Shown piece by piece: positions 46,534 through 58,500 of a DNA stretch of 64,000 nucleotides; the first letter of the stretch is position 1, and the number at the start of each line of letters is the position of its first letter. The notes below the pieces were generated by a model. The model was given only the letters and a program-made list of their open reading frames with translations. It was not told the DNA's origin and searched no databases. This DNA is from Trileptium ribeirensis (Eukaryota > Nematoda > Enoplea > Enoplida > Thoracostomopsidae). A program made the translations under genes and the position numbers. The DNA is taken from contig JASANE010029930.1 in the NCBI GenBank assembly GCA_030248225.1, positions 1 through 64,000 of the forward strand, written 5' to 3'.

Positions 46534-49500
46534 CAAAATGTTTGGTTACATAAAACAGCTTGTGCAATCGACAAAATATATACAATGTACTACCCAGCTG
46601 CACCACGATTTTCCTTGGCGTGGTACCGGACAGCCACGGCCTCCCTGTTGAACCGCTAGCTGACTTAAAACAAGAAGACTCATCACCATTAAAGATTTAA
46701 ATAAGACGAGGGAAAGGCGGGTCAGCCTTATTACCTGCGAGCAGGCGTAGGGGTTGACCCTCCACAGGGGGACCGTCATATCACTAGATACGTGGGCCAA
46801 ATATAGGGGCCAGGCCGAACACCATGGCTAACCCGCCGGCGACCTGCTAAGCTAAGCGATTCCCTTAATCTGGTACGCGTGAGCCTATATCCGACGGTGA
46901 GTTTGATTCAGTAAGAGATTTCTTGCCAAAATGATAACTCGGGGGAACACCTGGAGACTGATCCCAAGGCCGTATTTGGTCTAAATGGTTCAAGGGGAAC
47001 TGGAGCCTGCCACAAGGTCCCAACATTGCGTTAGTCTCCAAGTTGGCGGGATTGCCTACGGGGTGGTGCCTAATCGGTCCGCGAGATTGCTCAAAGACTA
47101 AATTTTTATTTGTGACTCCTACCGTCGTGTCATTGAGTAATGAACCCTAAGTAGCTACATTTATTTATCCTAGGGGACTACTAACTATTTTGTAATACCT
47201 AAATAAAAGCGTATCGCTGGAGGATGTACCAAACACTCTATCACTTTATTCATATCTAAAGACAAAATTATAAGTACATTCAAAAATTACGAGCGTGGCA
47301 GTTACATAAGGTTACAAAATGGTACCTCGCAGTGTACCCTTTATGTATATATACATGGTGATGTGAATCCTGATCGGCGTGCCCCTACGCGGGGAATCAT
47401 GAAAAAAATCAGTTCGGCGCGCCGAGAATTTCGGCACCTTGGAACAGGCGTTGCTCTCTCTACAGTGTACCTATGACCATCCCCTGATTGACCACTTGTT
47501 GAAGGAGCTTGTAGAAACGCCCTCGGCTATCATCCTTCAACACACGCTTGTAGTGAGCCTCTCTTTACTCTGCTTTCCATTCAGGTGGTGGTCGTTACAC
47601 TGAGCCCGGATGTCAGCTGCGGGTCTCCTGAAATGCCAGTTTATGGTCGGAAGGTGTACCTGCGCCGGGGTCAAATAGAAAAACTCTGGTCTTTGTTAAA
47701 AGGGGAGGCACTGCTGCGTCTCCCGGGTATCGAGCAACGTTGGCTCCCTAGAATTTGTTGGGACTTGTGGTTCGGCATGAGAACAGATGAATATAACGAG
47801 GACCCACCGTGTCTACACGGGGTGAGGGACCGCGCCTACGGATTCTGTTTAGAAGAAAAGCTTGGAGAGACAATTACTTTGTATCCTACTCAGGGCCGTA
47901 ACTCGACTAAGGGGTGCGGTTCTGAACGATTTTCAATTGTCTTATTCAACTAAACATTACACCTGACTCCGTCTCACTTCATAAATTGTGGTCTACTTCT
48001 CCGAGCGCTTTCAACTCAAGTTTGAGACCCCAGTTCCTTGCAAGCATCGATCCGGCGCGGTTGCTGCCGAGCCTCTCAACCGAAAAGATTTAACTTGAAA
48101 TACGAAGGGAATTGCATAAAATTTTACGCTTAAGACACTTCGAAAAACCCCGCTTTGCGAAACAGCAACAACGTTAAAACAATGAAAAACTGTGTGGACA
48201 TAACGCACGAAAGGTCGTGACACGTCGCTCCCTGTGGAGCAGCCGCGTCGACCCAACGATAGTTATCTATTGTTAAAATTTGTGACGGAGTGCTCTACCG
48301 TTTGCTCACGGCATGAGACCCGCCTGAGTTTTGAGGTTGAGTTGATTTTATCTAGGTATAATCAAAGCACAGGGCAGGAGCTCGAATCTCGGAGCGGGCG
48401 GCGGGGTTCCGTTCTTCAGATCTTTGAATGACTTCGCATAATGCGTGCAAGTGACTACGTCCGTCTCGAGCGTTTCCCCAATAATTGGGTCTTTAAGTCG
48501 TGTGACCTGGAGCCGTACACGTTTTACTATCCTACAATGTGAGCTCAACTCATGTTACTAACTCGGAAGCGAACACGGGTGGAGCACGAATCGAAGCGGG
48601 GTTCTATAGTCTTTTACACGGACGTTTGAAAATGCGATGACGTCCTATCATGTCGCGGCCGGGCCCTAAACTATTTGATGCAAATTATTGAAGTCCCCTA
48701 CCGTGTCTGCGCGGCATGGAGAACCGGTTTTGGCAATAAATTGACAGAAGTATACTACTCAAGATGCTGAGGGAACAATTACTCTGAATTTTAAACGGAT
48801 TGTCTAGCAACTGTGTCCTACCTATACTCAAGTAATGTTCGCACTAGCGGTTGCCTCCAGGTCAACACGCCACGTTTGGCTCCTTACCCCTCCCGTTGTC
48901 TTTCCGCTTCCCCGTGTGTATTTTACTCCCCTACCCCCGATCACATCACTAAACTAATTTTCGCCCCCCGGGTCTAGAAAACAAAAATTGCGACCCGGCG
49001 AGCGGGGAATCAGTCGAGAACTTTTGTAAATTTTAAACTTTTTTGTTCACGTGCACGCTACAATTTCGGGGTCCCCATGCCCTTGCCCCTTACCCGTGTG
49101 TATTTTACTTCCCTACCCCCGATCACATCACTAAACTAATTTTCGCCCCCCGGGTCTAGAAAACAAAAATTGCGACCCGGCGAGCGGGGAACCAGTCGAG
49201 AACTTTTGTAAATTTTAAACTTTTTTGTTCAGGTGCACGCTACAATTTCGGGGTCCATAACCTTACGGGTGCGCGGAACATCCACCGGACGCACCAGCAT
49301 CCGCAAGGGCGACCCTTGCTAGTTATTTTTGAAAGGTGGAAAAGTCGCCAGGGGGAACTCCACCCTGTGTCTACACAGCGGGAGACAGCCCTTAAAAAAG
49401 AAAACGAAAAACATAAAACCAAATAGGAAAACCAAAAACCTGCGAAAATTTTGAAAATTATAAGTGCGACAACCGCCCGAACCAAAACAGCCGACTCTAA

Positions 49501-50110
49501 AGCGGCTCATCTCGACTGGTCCCGACGCTGCGTCGATCCTTTCCTTTTATACCCCGACTCTAACCACCTTTTGGTATCCTTTCCCCATTGTCCTGCTAAA
49601 CTTTCAAAATTTCGAATTCCTAATGCCGCTAAATAACACAATAAACATAAATATAAAACAACTGTGTCTATAGATAAGCGAAAACTCAAATAACTAATAT
49701 CATTGCCGGCCGCACTCTAACGGGCACTGTCGCTTAATATAGTGTAGGAAAACAACACTGTCGCCGGGCACAATGCGAGAAAACTGCACACGTAGCAAGA
49801 AGTCGCCGAAGGGTGCCAGGGATGCCAAACCTCGCGCTGGTCGGCACGGCAAATCTCAAACGGCACAATATACGAGCGCTCAGGGCGCTGTAACTTCATC
49901 AAGGTTTAAGCATGTTTTCAGCGATTATGGGTTAACGAAAAACAGTAGGTGGCCGGGGCGGGATCAGATTCACGCCCTGGCTGGTCGTCTACTGATAGGA
50001 GTAGAATTTCAAGCCTAAAACCAATAGGTGGCCTGTTAGAGGCCATTTTGCGCAGTGAGGATGGAGAATTTTTGGCGTCCTGAGTGAGTTATCGGGGCCC
50101 TGCGCGGACC
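46534..50110. other. GC-richer island of unknown nature
   Basis: Composition changes visibly at about 46534 and returns to AT-rich near 50500. An imperfect palindromic motif like CCGTGTCTACACGG recurs near 47808, 48298, 48703 and 49366, with weak similarity around each. That suggests decayed repeat units or a decayed large element. The open frames 47585-47953 and 49773-50018 match nothing I know. Confidence 0.4.
48911..49256 (+). repeat. Tandem duplication, unit about 164 bp at period 182
   Basis: 48911-49074 and 49093-49256 are nearly identical, both starting CCCGTGTGTATTTTACT and ending TTTCGGGGTCC. An 18-bp joint of CT-rich sequence separates them. Only a few substitutions were seen. Confidence 0.85.
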
Positions 50111-50639
50111 AGTGAATATATTTTTACAGCATTACATAGGATATAATCATATTCAGCTGGGGGCCGACCAGATACTACAAGTCAAAATCACGATGATTCC
50201 GTTGTGGTGCGAAAATCACCCCGTGTACCTCCGGCGGGTGGAGCGTGACGTTACAACAAATTATAGCCATGATACATTTTTATTTTATAACAACGATAAA
50301 ATGGTACACAACATAATACTCGAGTCACGCTACACCGGTATCCGATCGCCCTTCGCGTCAAGTTTGTCCCTTTTTGATCTTGATAGAGATGTTTTCTCCG
50401 TCTTAGATACCATGTTAAAATCCCAAAAAAACTCAGGCTGTTACACTATATATCACAGGCCCTAGAATAGGTCAATTTACAATGACGATGCGCCTTTAAA
50501 ATTGATGCTGGTTGGCGTTAATGCGTCTCTCTTTGCTAAATGAGATACAAATACCCTGGTAACTGGACTATAAATTTGCTAAGTGAGTTTTAGTATAGAA
50601 AATCAGCCTAAAAAGTAGCAGGTTTCTTGTTTTTTTCGC

Positions 50640-50890
50640 AAGTACACTAAAATTCTATCGATGCATTATATAACTACGTAATTGGATATTATACTTATAA
50701 TATAGTTAAATTGTGTATTATCACCATATAATTGTAATAATTAAATTATAAAATATAACTGTATTATATATAATATATGTATATTATATTATACAATATA
50801 AATAAATATTATAGTAAAATATTATAATATGTAATTAAAATATAATTATATATATCTTATAATTGTCAAATATAATAGTTTAACATTATA
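50640..50890. repeat. AT-only low-complexity block, left
   Basis: Near-pure TATAATTATA-type sequence. Its last part (about 50812-50850) is close to the start of the right block (about 51625-51665), both containing AGTAAAATATTA and AATATGTAATTAAAATA. Confidence 0.7.
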
Positions 50891-50899
50891 GTGATTATT

Positions 50900-51625
50900 A
50901 GTAGTTCATGAACGCTGCCTGCGTCATCTGACGGTATGTCGTTGGCTGGAATGAAGTTGGAGGTGTATATTTAAAGAATCACTGGTCCAGAGAGGAGTTT
51001 CAGCTGAAAACAGCAGGAAAGTTAGCTTGTAGCTCTCGAGTGGAACTGGTGTCGATCAGTTGCGTTAGACTAGATTGCAAAGCTCTCAGAATACGGTTCA
51101 TAACTCGGAGAACGCATAAATCTGTTTACCCACCACAGAGCAGCTATCCAGAAAATAGTTAATGAAGCAGGAAACGAAAACCTGCACCATACTAGCGCTG
51201 ATCAATACAATATCAGCAAAACCGAAGATCTCTGGCGCAACTATAGTTACTCTACAGAGAGTAGATGGAATGACTGCAAGCGAGCAAACTTTGCTTTCTA
51301 GACTAAGAACAGGTGGCCACACGCCGCATTTGCAATGGTCTATAGGTTTAATGAAGAAGAACCAAGCAGCGCCAGAACCGCCAACCTGTCCGATATGTGG
51401 AATGGCCGACAAAACAATGGTGCACGTTATGAAATAATGTCTATCGTGAGCAACGGAGCGAAGACTGTGCTTCCCCAACGAAGATCCGGTGGAAGCACTA
51501 TTCAAAAACATAGCAGCGCCAGTCGGTTACTTGTGGAAGACTCGCATCCCTGCAAGGTGGCTATGATTGACAATATAAACCGTCCCAGAAACAACTACAG
51601 CATAGTAATTATAAAGTTTTTATAG
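50900..51625 (+). mobile_element. Degenerate 3' tail of a non-LTR retrotransposon
   Basis: In the frame 51162-51437 the product shows LSRLRTGGHTPHLQWSIGL, then PPTCPICG and a following His (MVHVM). This is the Arg/Thr-Gly-His and C-x2-C...H tail that follows reverse transcriptase and RNase H in many insect-type non-LTR elements. The frame stops just after the zinc-knuckle, and the next relatives appear in another frame. It is a dead 5'-truncated fragment. Confidence 0.7.
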
Positions 51626-51880
51626 TAAAATATTATTATAATATGTAATTAAAATAATATAACTATAATTTATAACATATAATAGTATGTTATAATTATT
51701 ATATAATTATGTATTACAATTATATAGTTACATAATTATATATTATAATATACAATTATAATTTATAATTATATAATTGTAATATGTAATTATATTATAA
51801 TTATAATATTTATATAATAAAATTATTATGTATTATAATAATAGAATTGTGTTATATAATTATAATTTGTGATCGTCAAT
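51626..51880. repeat. AT-only low-complexity block, right
   Basis: Palindrome-rich TATAATTATA sequence. It begins with a near copy of the end of the left block, so the retrotransposon remnant sits inside, or between duplicated parts of, one AT array. Confidence 0.65.
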
Positions 51881-53010
51881 ATGATACAGTGATAGAGCTG
51901 AGTCAAAAATTTTCCGAGCCAACGGATCAATTTGCTAATCCTAAAAATAGAAAAAACTTTCGTTGTAAATTATGCCCAAATTGATATTTTCTGAACCGGG
52001 TTGCCGATCTAACTCGAATAGTACCAGAATCACTGCAACTATTTTCAAAATAGGCGATTTTTGTGTTTTAGGTACTATCGAAAAGTCCACTGTCTTTTTG
52101 TCGATGTCATTATGATAGTGCGTAGTCATATTATGTATGTAACAGTGAGTAATCGGAATCAGAACCTGGTTTTTTTCAATCTTCATGTAGGGCTAAACAA
52201 AAGGTACGATAGCTGTTTTTCCTGATTATTGAGGGTGCTTGATGGGGTTATTTGTTTGTTTATCCGGCTAATTTCTTGGTTTCATAAAACTTGTGATTTA
52301 TAAATTGAAAAATTCATCTTTTTGGTCCCTGATGTTACAAAAAAATTCGATACAGATCTAGGATTTTCGGCATTTTTTCGACCCCGCATTCCTTCGCTTA
52401 TGCGTCGTTCACATTACACTGCGTGCACCTGCTGCACACGGTTACGCAAAGAACTGCAGTGTTTGTTACACTGCAGTTTTTACATTGTTGTCGCTACAAG
52501 CTTCGTGCAATAGTTGACATTTTTAACGACGCCTGTAGCGAGCATTGCGATTGCCTTTACATGGCTTGTAACAGCAATGTTTAAAATTGTACGCCGAGTG
52601 TAAGGATAACAAACGTTGTCGCACGATTGTGTAATGAGGAATAATATTTTTGCGCCGAAGTTGTTACAGAAATCCCAGCCGCTGCACGGCAATGTAACAC
52701 CAATTAAGAATATATCACGCCAGCTTTGTTACGTTAACAAAGCTTATTGAACGCTGGTGTAACGAGCGGCTAAATTTTTCAACAAGTGTTATCGACACCA
52801 ACTTAGCTGCATGGTGCGCGCCAATCGAAAGCACTGCATCATGACGTAACCTGGTAAACGGAGTTCCGCTCACCGTCTGTACACAGTCAGGTACAATTGT
52901 TGCCTGGGAGTTCAGGGGCAATCTATATATCTTTACATATTATACACTTAATATATGACAAGATGGGAGAAAAAGCCTTTCGTGTTGGTAATAGGTGATT
53001 GTACATATCA
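51881..53010. other. Unassigned stretch with two perfect hairpins
   Basis: No gene is seen. Perfect stem-loops lie at 52454-52476 (9-bp stem CTGCAGTGT, 5-nt loop) and 52722-52744 (10-bp stem AGCTTTGTTA, 3-nt loop). TGTTACA-like words recur between 52400 and 52780. Confidence 0.5.
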
Positions 53011-53018
53011 AAAAGTTA

Positions 53019-53454
53019 TGTTGGTCGCTTTTAATTCACTTGGCATACAACAGTAAAAGTATAGACCACAACCGCAAAATCGGTGGCCCATAATTGCTGA
53101 TCAACGACTTTTGTGACTGGTAACGACAGAAATTGTTAACGGTCGGCCGTCGGTCAATGGCTTCGGAAACTGTAATAGGCCGACCGACTAACAACCTGCT
53201 GAAGGCTTTCACGACCGTTTCAATACTGTTGATGCATGTTGGTCGCTTTTAATTCACTTGGCATACAACAGTAAAAGTATAGACCACAACCGCAAAATCG
53301 GTGGCCCATAATTGCTGATCAACGACTTTTGTGACTGGTAACTACAGAAATTGTTAACGGTCGGCCGTCGGTCAATGGCTTCGGAAACTGTAATAGGCCG
53401 ACCGACTAACAACCTGCTGAAGGCTTTCACGACCGTTTCAATACTGTTGATGCA
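53019..53454 (+). repeat. Tandem duplication, two 218-bp units
   Basis: 53019-53236 and 53237-53454 differ at a single base as far as I can see (GTAACGACAG against GTAACTACAG). Each contains CGGTCGGCCGTCGGTC and its near-inverted GGCCGACCGAC. There is no coding potential. Confidence 0.92.
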
Positions 53455-53809
53455 ACATTGTCAAATTTCACGCATACTAGCTATATCTAAATGAGCATTA
53501 TACTATATGTATGCTTATGTAGGAGCACAACAAGAAAGTGTGGCTGGGATGGGGGATACTGTCGCGTACTATTCGAAACTTTTCCCTAGCCCCCCACACT
53601 CATTTTGGAGTGCGCCCACCTCGCTTTTGAACAGGGTGCTGTAGGCTTGTGTCTATCTTTGATATAAATATATGTAACACAATGTATAGGAATGTCTTTT
53701 CTTCTCTAAAACCTTCATTCCTTGATTTGAAAATGCTAAAATCACATACGGCAACGGCTAATAGCAAGTATGCCCTAAATTCCGAGCTACCACTTTTTCA
53801 CATCAAAAT

Positions 53810-54215
53810 GTTTATGCTGAATTTAGCATATAGCATAGTTTAACAACGTTATGCGATTTTTAAGAATAACTGTGCTAAATATCATGCAGTCCTTAAGCTT
53901 TGCTAAATATTAAGTAAGAACTTATGTTACCTATTTAGTGTAATATTATGCTAAATATTCAGCATAATTATATGAAATGAGGACCTAAAATGTTTAGCAT
54001 AAATTAAGTTTAATATTTAGAGCAATTATATATGCTTTAAAACTTAAGCATAATATTTCTAAATATTAATTAGATTTCTAGATTTGCTATTACTACTTAA
54101 GATGTTTAGCATAATTTATTATGCTTGATATTTGTCTAATTATTAATATTAATAAAGCTTATATTAAGCATCAAATTTTGCTAAATGTCTGCATTAAGCA
54201 TTATCATGCTTAAAA
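53810..54215. repeat. AT-rich array of the palindromic word TTAGCATAA / TTATGCTAA
   Basis: ATGCTAAATATT, TTTAGCATAA and related words occur many times on both strands without a strict period. No gene is seen. Confidence 0.55.
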
Positions 54216-54219
54216 TTTA

Positions 54220-55299
54220 TTAAGATTAGTTACGCTGGATTTTTATTAAGAATACGGCTATGCTAAATACATTAGGCATAAACATTTTTGTTGCAAGGAA
54301 CAGCCGCGTGATAAAACTACAGCCAATGTTTCGCTTAATGTATTGTGGGTATATTATTGCCTTTATGTGCCTTCCAAGAGGTTCCAGAACGTCGTTTTTG
54401 AAACCTCGAAATAGACAAAAATAAACGCAAAATAGCAACGCACACACCTTTTCGCCTCACCGCACGAACTACTAGATTGTGATAGACATATTCACAATAA
54501 TCTGGGCTTAATGTTCTCGGTCTCATTGGTATTATGTTTACTCATTTTCAGTTGTTGCTTGTCATAATGTAAGTGCCTTTGCACCTTAGCTTAAATGACA
54601 GTATAGCTAACAAAAGTGCTGCGGAAAGACTTCAAACAAAAACGTAAATTATGGTAGTGTTTGATTGACTAGCGCTGTCTCGCTGTGCCTTATAAACTGT
54701 TTAATAGAGATTGAGAAAATGGCTGCTGCGAAATAAAAACAGCAGCCAAAGGTACCTGAAGGAGCATAAAACAAAAATGTTCTGTTTTATTGCGTACAAA
54801 CAGCACCACAAACGGTGCCGAACTTATGGTTCACAGCTTGTTAGCTAGTTTTATTTAGGAACCGTGAAAATTGTATTACAGATCTCGGGCGCATATATCC
54901 GAAAACATGAAATCGGAACTTCCATTTCGGCAAAAATAAACCGGAACCGGAATTCTGATTACTCCCTTTTGCGTAAACAAGTTAACTCGGCCATAGCTCA
55001 ATTCTAAAGATTTAGAAATAATTTTACAGTGCGGAATGAGGAGCTGGTTTGAATTATAGTTGACAAACAACTTCTGATATATACACCGGAAAATATTTTA
55101 TTTAATCTGCTTTAAAAATAGCTCGAATTTCGATATTTATTTGGTGAAATCTGGAGCCGGTAGTCTATTTTCAGTATTGAATGCAAGAACTCGTTGTTGC
55201 CCAACAAACTCGTAGGTCACCAAAATTTCAAGTTCTATATGCGGATCTTTTTGGGGAACTGATGGTGTCTATTAAATTTTTACAAAATTATTCTTGCCT
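54220..55299. other. Upstream region of NUS1
   Basis: No other gene is seen. The NUS1 promoter should lie here, but no TATA box or initiator could be assigned with confidence. Confidence 0.45.
54917..54966 (+). mobile_element. Fragment of the 3' end of the hAT-like family
   Basis: AAACCGGAACCGGAATTC followed by TGATTACTCCC matches the terminal part of the family seen at 11.4-41.8 kb. It lacks the final TG, and the rest of the element is absent. Confidence 0.6.
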
Positions 55300-55510
55300 A
55301 TGGCTGTGTTCGTATCAACACAACGTAATTATATTTTTGTGGCTGCAATTTTAGATTTATTCGCTTATCTTAACCGATACTCGTGTTATTACAATAATGG
55401 CATTGGTATACGAGCTGTTGCTATTGTTAGCGCAGTTTCTCTTTGGAACATACTTGTTCATTGGTTTCGTTCAATCGCGCCTATTACAATTTGTTATCTG
55501 GCTGCGCGAG
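55300..55510 (+). CDS. NUS1: NUS1 exon 1 (membrane region)
   Basis: From ATG to donor CGAG|GTAAGA, phase 1. It encodes 70 residues with hydrophobic stretches around NYIFVAAILDLFAYL and VAIVSAVSLWNILVHWF. Confidence 0.85.
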
Positions 55511-58500
55511 GTAAGATGTAGAAAAAATATTTTACTTTGATCTGTATTTCTTTGGTTGATGCTTACGGGAATGAATATATAGAACTTATATAACCCGTTT
55601 AGTCTGACAGCCTTTAATTTTGATAATATAATATTGGTTTAAGAAGCTTGTGAGAAATGAATTAGTTATTTCTTGTTGTGGAATTCTGTGACAACATGAA
55701 TTGAAGGGTTGAGAGTAAGAAAATGGTTTGCAACACAAACTCAGTTTTGAGATAATGGCATAAAACATTTTTTGTTCTCGATTTTTTGAAAGATATGATT
55801 TACTGCAGGCCCTTTCTTAGCAATCAAACGGCAACACCTAAGCCCTTATATTAACATATGTTAATATTTTCAAGTGCATACACATAACCACTGCAGAGGG
55901 ATTTTGTCGCATACCATTTTTTGATTTCAAGAAATTCACTATATGCCCAGCTGTAAAAAAATGGTTTGTGAATTTATGCGCTCTGTTCAGCTTAAAAATG
56001 TACACCATATCCGGTATTCAAGAACGTTTACTAACAACAACGATAATACACTGGCAAAAACAAAATCAGACAAGAGAACTATATTCGCCAACGGCACTGT
56101 CTTGAAGTAGCTAAGGCTCAAAAATTCCATGCCAAGATTCTTTAGCCAGAATGAATGACTACCGTGTCTGAATGAATGATGCTGTAGCCCAATACTAACG
56201 AGATTCAAAACAACGCTTTAGACCTAGTGATTTCTATATTGTCGTGACACTTAGAAGCCTTAATCAATGCATAAATGCTCCACAGTATCTAATTCAACGT
56301 TTTTATCTAATTCGATGTTTTTGGAATTTTAAACCATTTACAAAAACGTAAATGTATTTACAAAACTATTCAAAACTGATTAATTGCTGTCGCAGAGCAG
56401 TGCTAAGTGTAGCGCGGCTTTTGTTGTAAACACAGCAAAAACAAAATAGAGAGATTGAAAAACCGCATTAGAAATAAGTTTTCCAGAGCAATACGCCGAA
56501 CAGTTCAGGAACTATCAACATCACAATGACTTAAGCTTGAATAAAACGCTCGTGCCTCCCTAGAAACAAATGGAATTTGCTTTTGTAAGTCATTAAATTT
56601 AGACGTTTTTATATCCCGACCTGGTGAAACTTGCAGCCCATCTAATATGTCGTCGCTCGATTCCGGCATTTCTCCCCTTTTACGTAACAATTTTACCGTT
56701 TTCCACTCCTCACTGTCATCAAACGAATACCGGTATGAGTATTCCCGAATCGTTCAATACGAAACCAACGAATGCTTCGCATTGAAATTTTTATCCCCTT
56801 TTTCGTTTTAGTGCGCATTACCAGATTAAGGCGCTGTGGATCCGTTTAACATCGCCTTTCTTATTCATCACCACAAGCGCCGCGCGGCAGGATCATACCG
56901 TGAGTCATATCCTTGACAGAGTATGGATTTACTCGACAGGCAGTGCGGATAATGTCAGAATAGTTCTCAGGCATCATTACAGTTTGGTGTTTCTTTACAG
57001 CCAGTTCAATAATCCCGAAATCACGGTCCGAATCTAACCAGGTATGCCCAACCTCGGGAAACTTATGCTCTATGAGTTTAAACCGCCCAATCAAAATTAA
57101 GTACTGCCAAAGACTCATTATTGTATTATTTTTATTCTGGCCTCCGCAAGAATCAGACCAAGCAATTAAGTGATCCTTATCTAATGCTTGGTTTTCGAAG
57201 AAAACAAGCAAACAGGAACCGATTTCCCCGCTCCCTCGACCGAACTGGTTTTCCGTCCACGAAAACATACTTCCGTGGCCAGACTTTCCTGTTTCACTAC
57301 TCACAGCGTGAATCCCAAAGTTATAATACCACAACTGCCGCAAGTAAAACGCAATTCCAACACTTAACTTTGGCAGCGGTAGAGTCTTCTCCAAGTCGAA
57401 CGTGACATAGAGCAGATTACGCTTCAACACGGCTTCGTTTTTATCGGATGCCATTGCTTCTGCAGCCTGTTTTACATTCGCCATGTGGTCATTCTGATCG
57501 GCTCCAGCTGCGTCACAAACGGCGCAAGTGTCACTGGCTGGAGTTCCAAATCCCAGATTTCGTTCTGTACAGAACACGTCCCGGTAATATTTCTCGTTTA
57601 CCGACTTTGTGTTATTATCATTACATTTTTTAACATACAGTTGGTGCATTTTTCTTATTGTCAATATTGGCGACAGATACAACCGGTTCGGGTTGCAGGC
57701 TCGTGAATAATGAGACCGTTCCACGGGGAACGAATCAATGTGAGCCAGAACAGCAGCTCGGATACTGTCAGGAATTTTTGTAGGACGGTTGCTATGTTTG
57801 CCTGACATAATTTCTGGGAGACCGACAGCCTGCCCAGGACTTGGTCGCAAATTGTCGATCATCGTTGTACTTATTTGAAAGATTCTGCACAGTGCTAATT
57901 TGCAAACGCGTTTGGTGACGTTGTTGCATGTAACGAAATATTGATACGACGTCTTGTGCTTCTTCTTTGCTCCAGTAACGTGCCGTTTTATTTTTTCAGG
58001 TTTGACGCAGCTATTGATGTACTGGCGCTTTTCCGCCCTTGAAGGCAAATTATAATAATGTTTAAAAAGTTCGGCTCGTTCTTCGTCGCTAATTTTATTC
58101 GTGCATTCCCATCGACAGTTATCTCGCTTCTTTTGATTTTTCTTGTCATTTCGGCATAGTGATTTATGCAGGAACGGTCGTTTAGCTGGTAGAAGCTTTC
58201 CACACGCGGTCGTTCTCGCCATTCCGGCATTTACCGCTGCTTTTCGAATATTCACCTTCCAATTTTCTGGATGTCGTGCACGGCGACGTGACTTCTTACT
58301 GTTTGGCGGCTGCGGCTCCACGTTGTTTTGCTGCAACTCCGGCTCGTTTTGAACGAGTTCAGGTGCGCTGTCTGATTCCGTGTTGCTGGACCTGCTGTCA
58401 CTTTCCGTCGTATCACTGTATTCGCCGCTACTAGGCTCGTATTTGCTACTAGTATTGCTGGGATCAGAAACATCGTCGTCGCTGTATGGAACTACCTTGC

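Noticed and set aside
47585..47953. 122-codon frame following an acceptor-like TTCCATTCAG
   Set aside because: It has no recognisable domain, no partner exon, and lies in the repeat-like island.
50112..50465. 117-codon frame without ATG
   Set aside because: It has no domain that I can name and no supporting start or splice context.
56505..56716. Third coding exon of the PWWP-transposase using the acceptor after GATGACAG
   Set aside because: It would need a phase-2 donor, and none exists near the end of exon 2; a frame break fits better.
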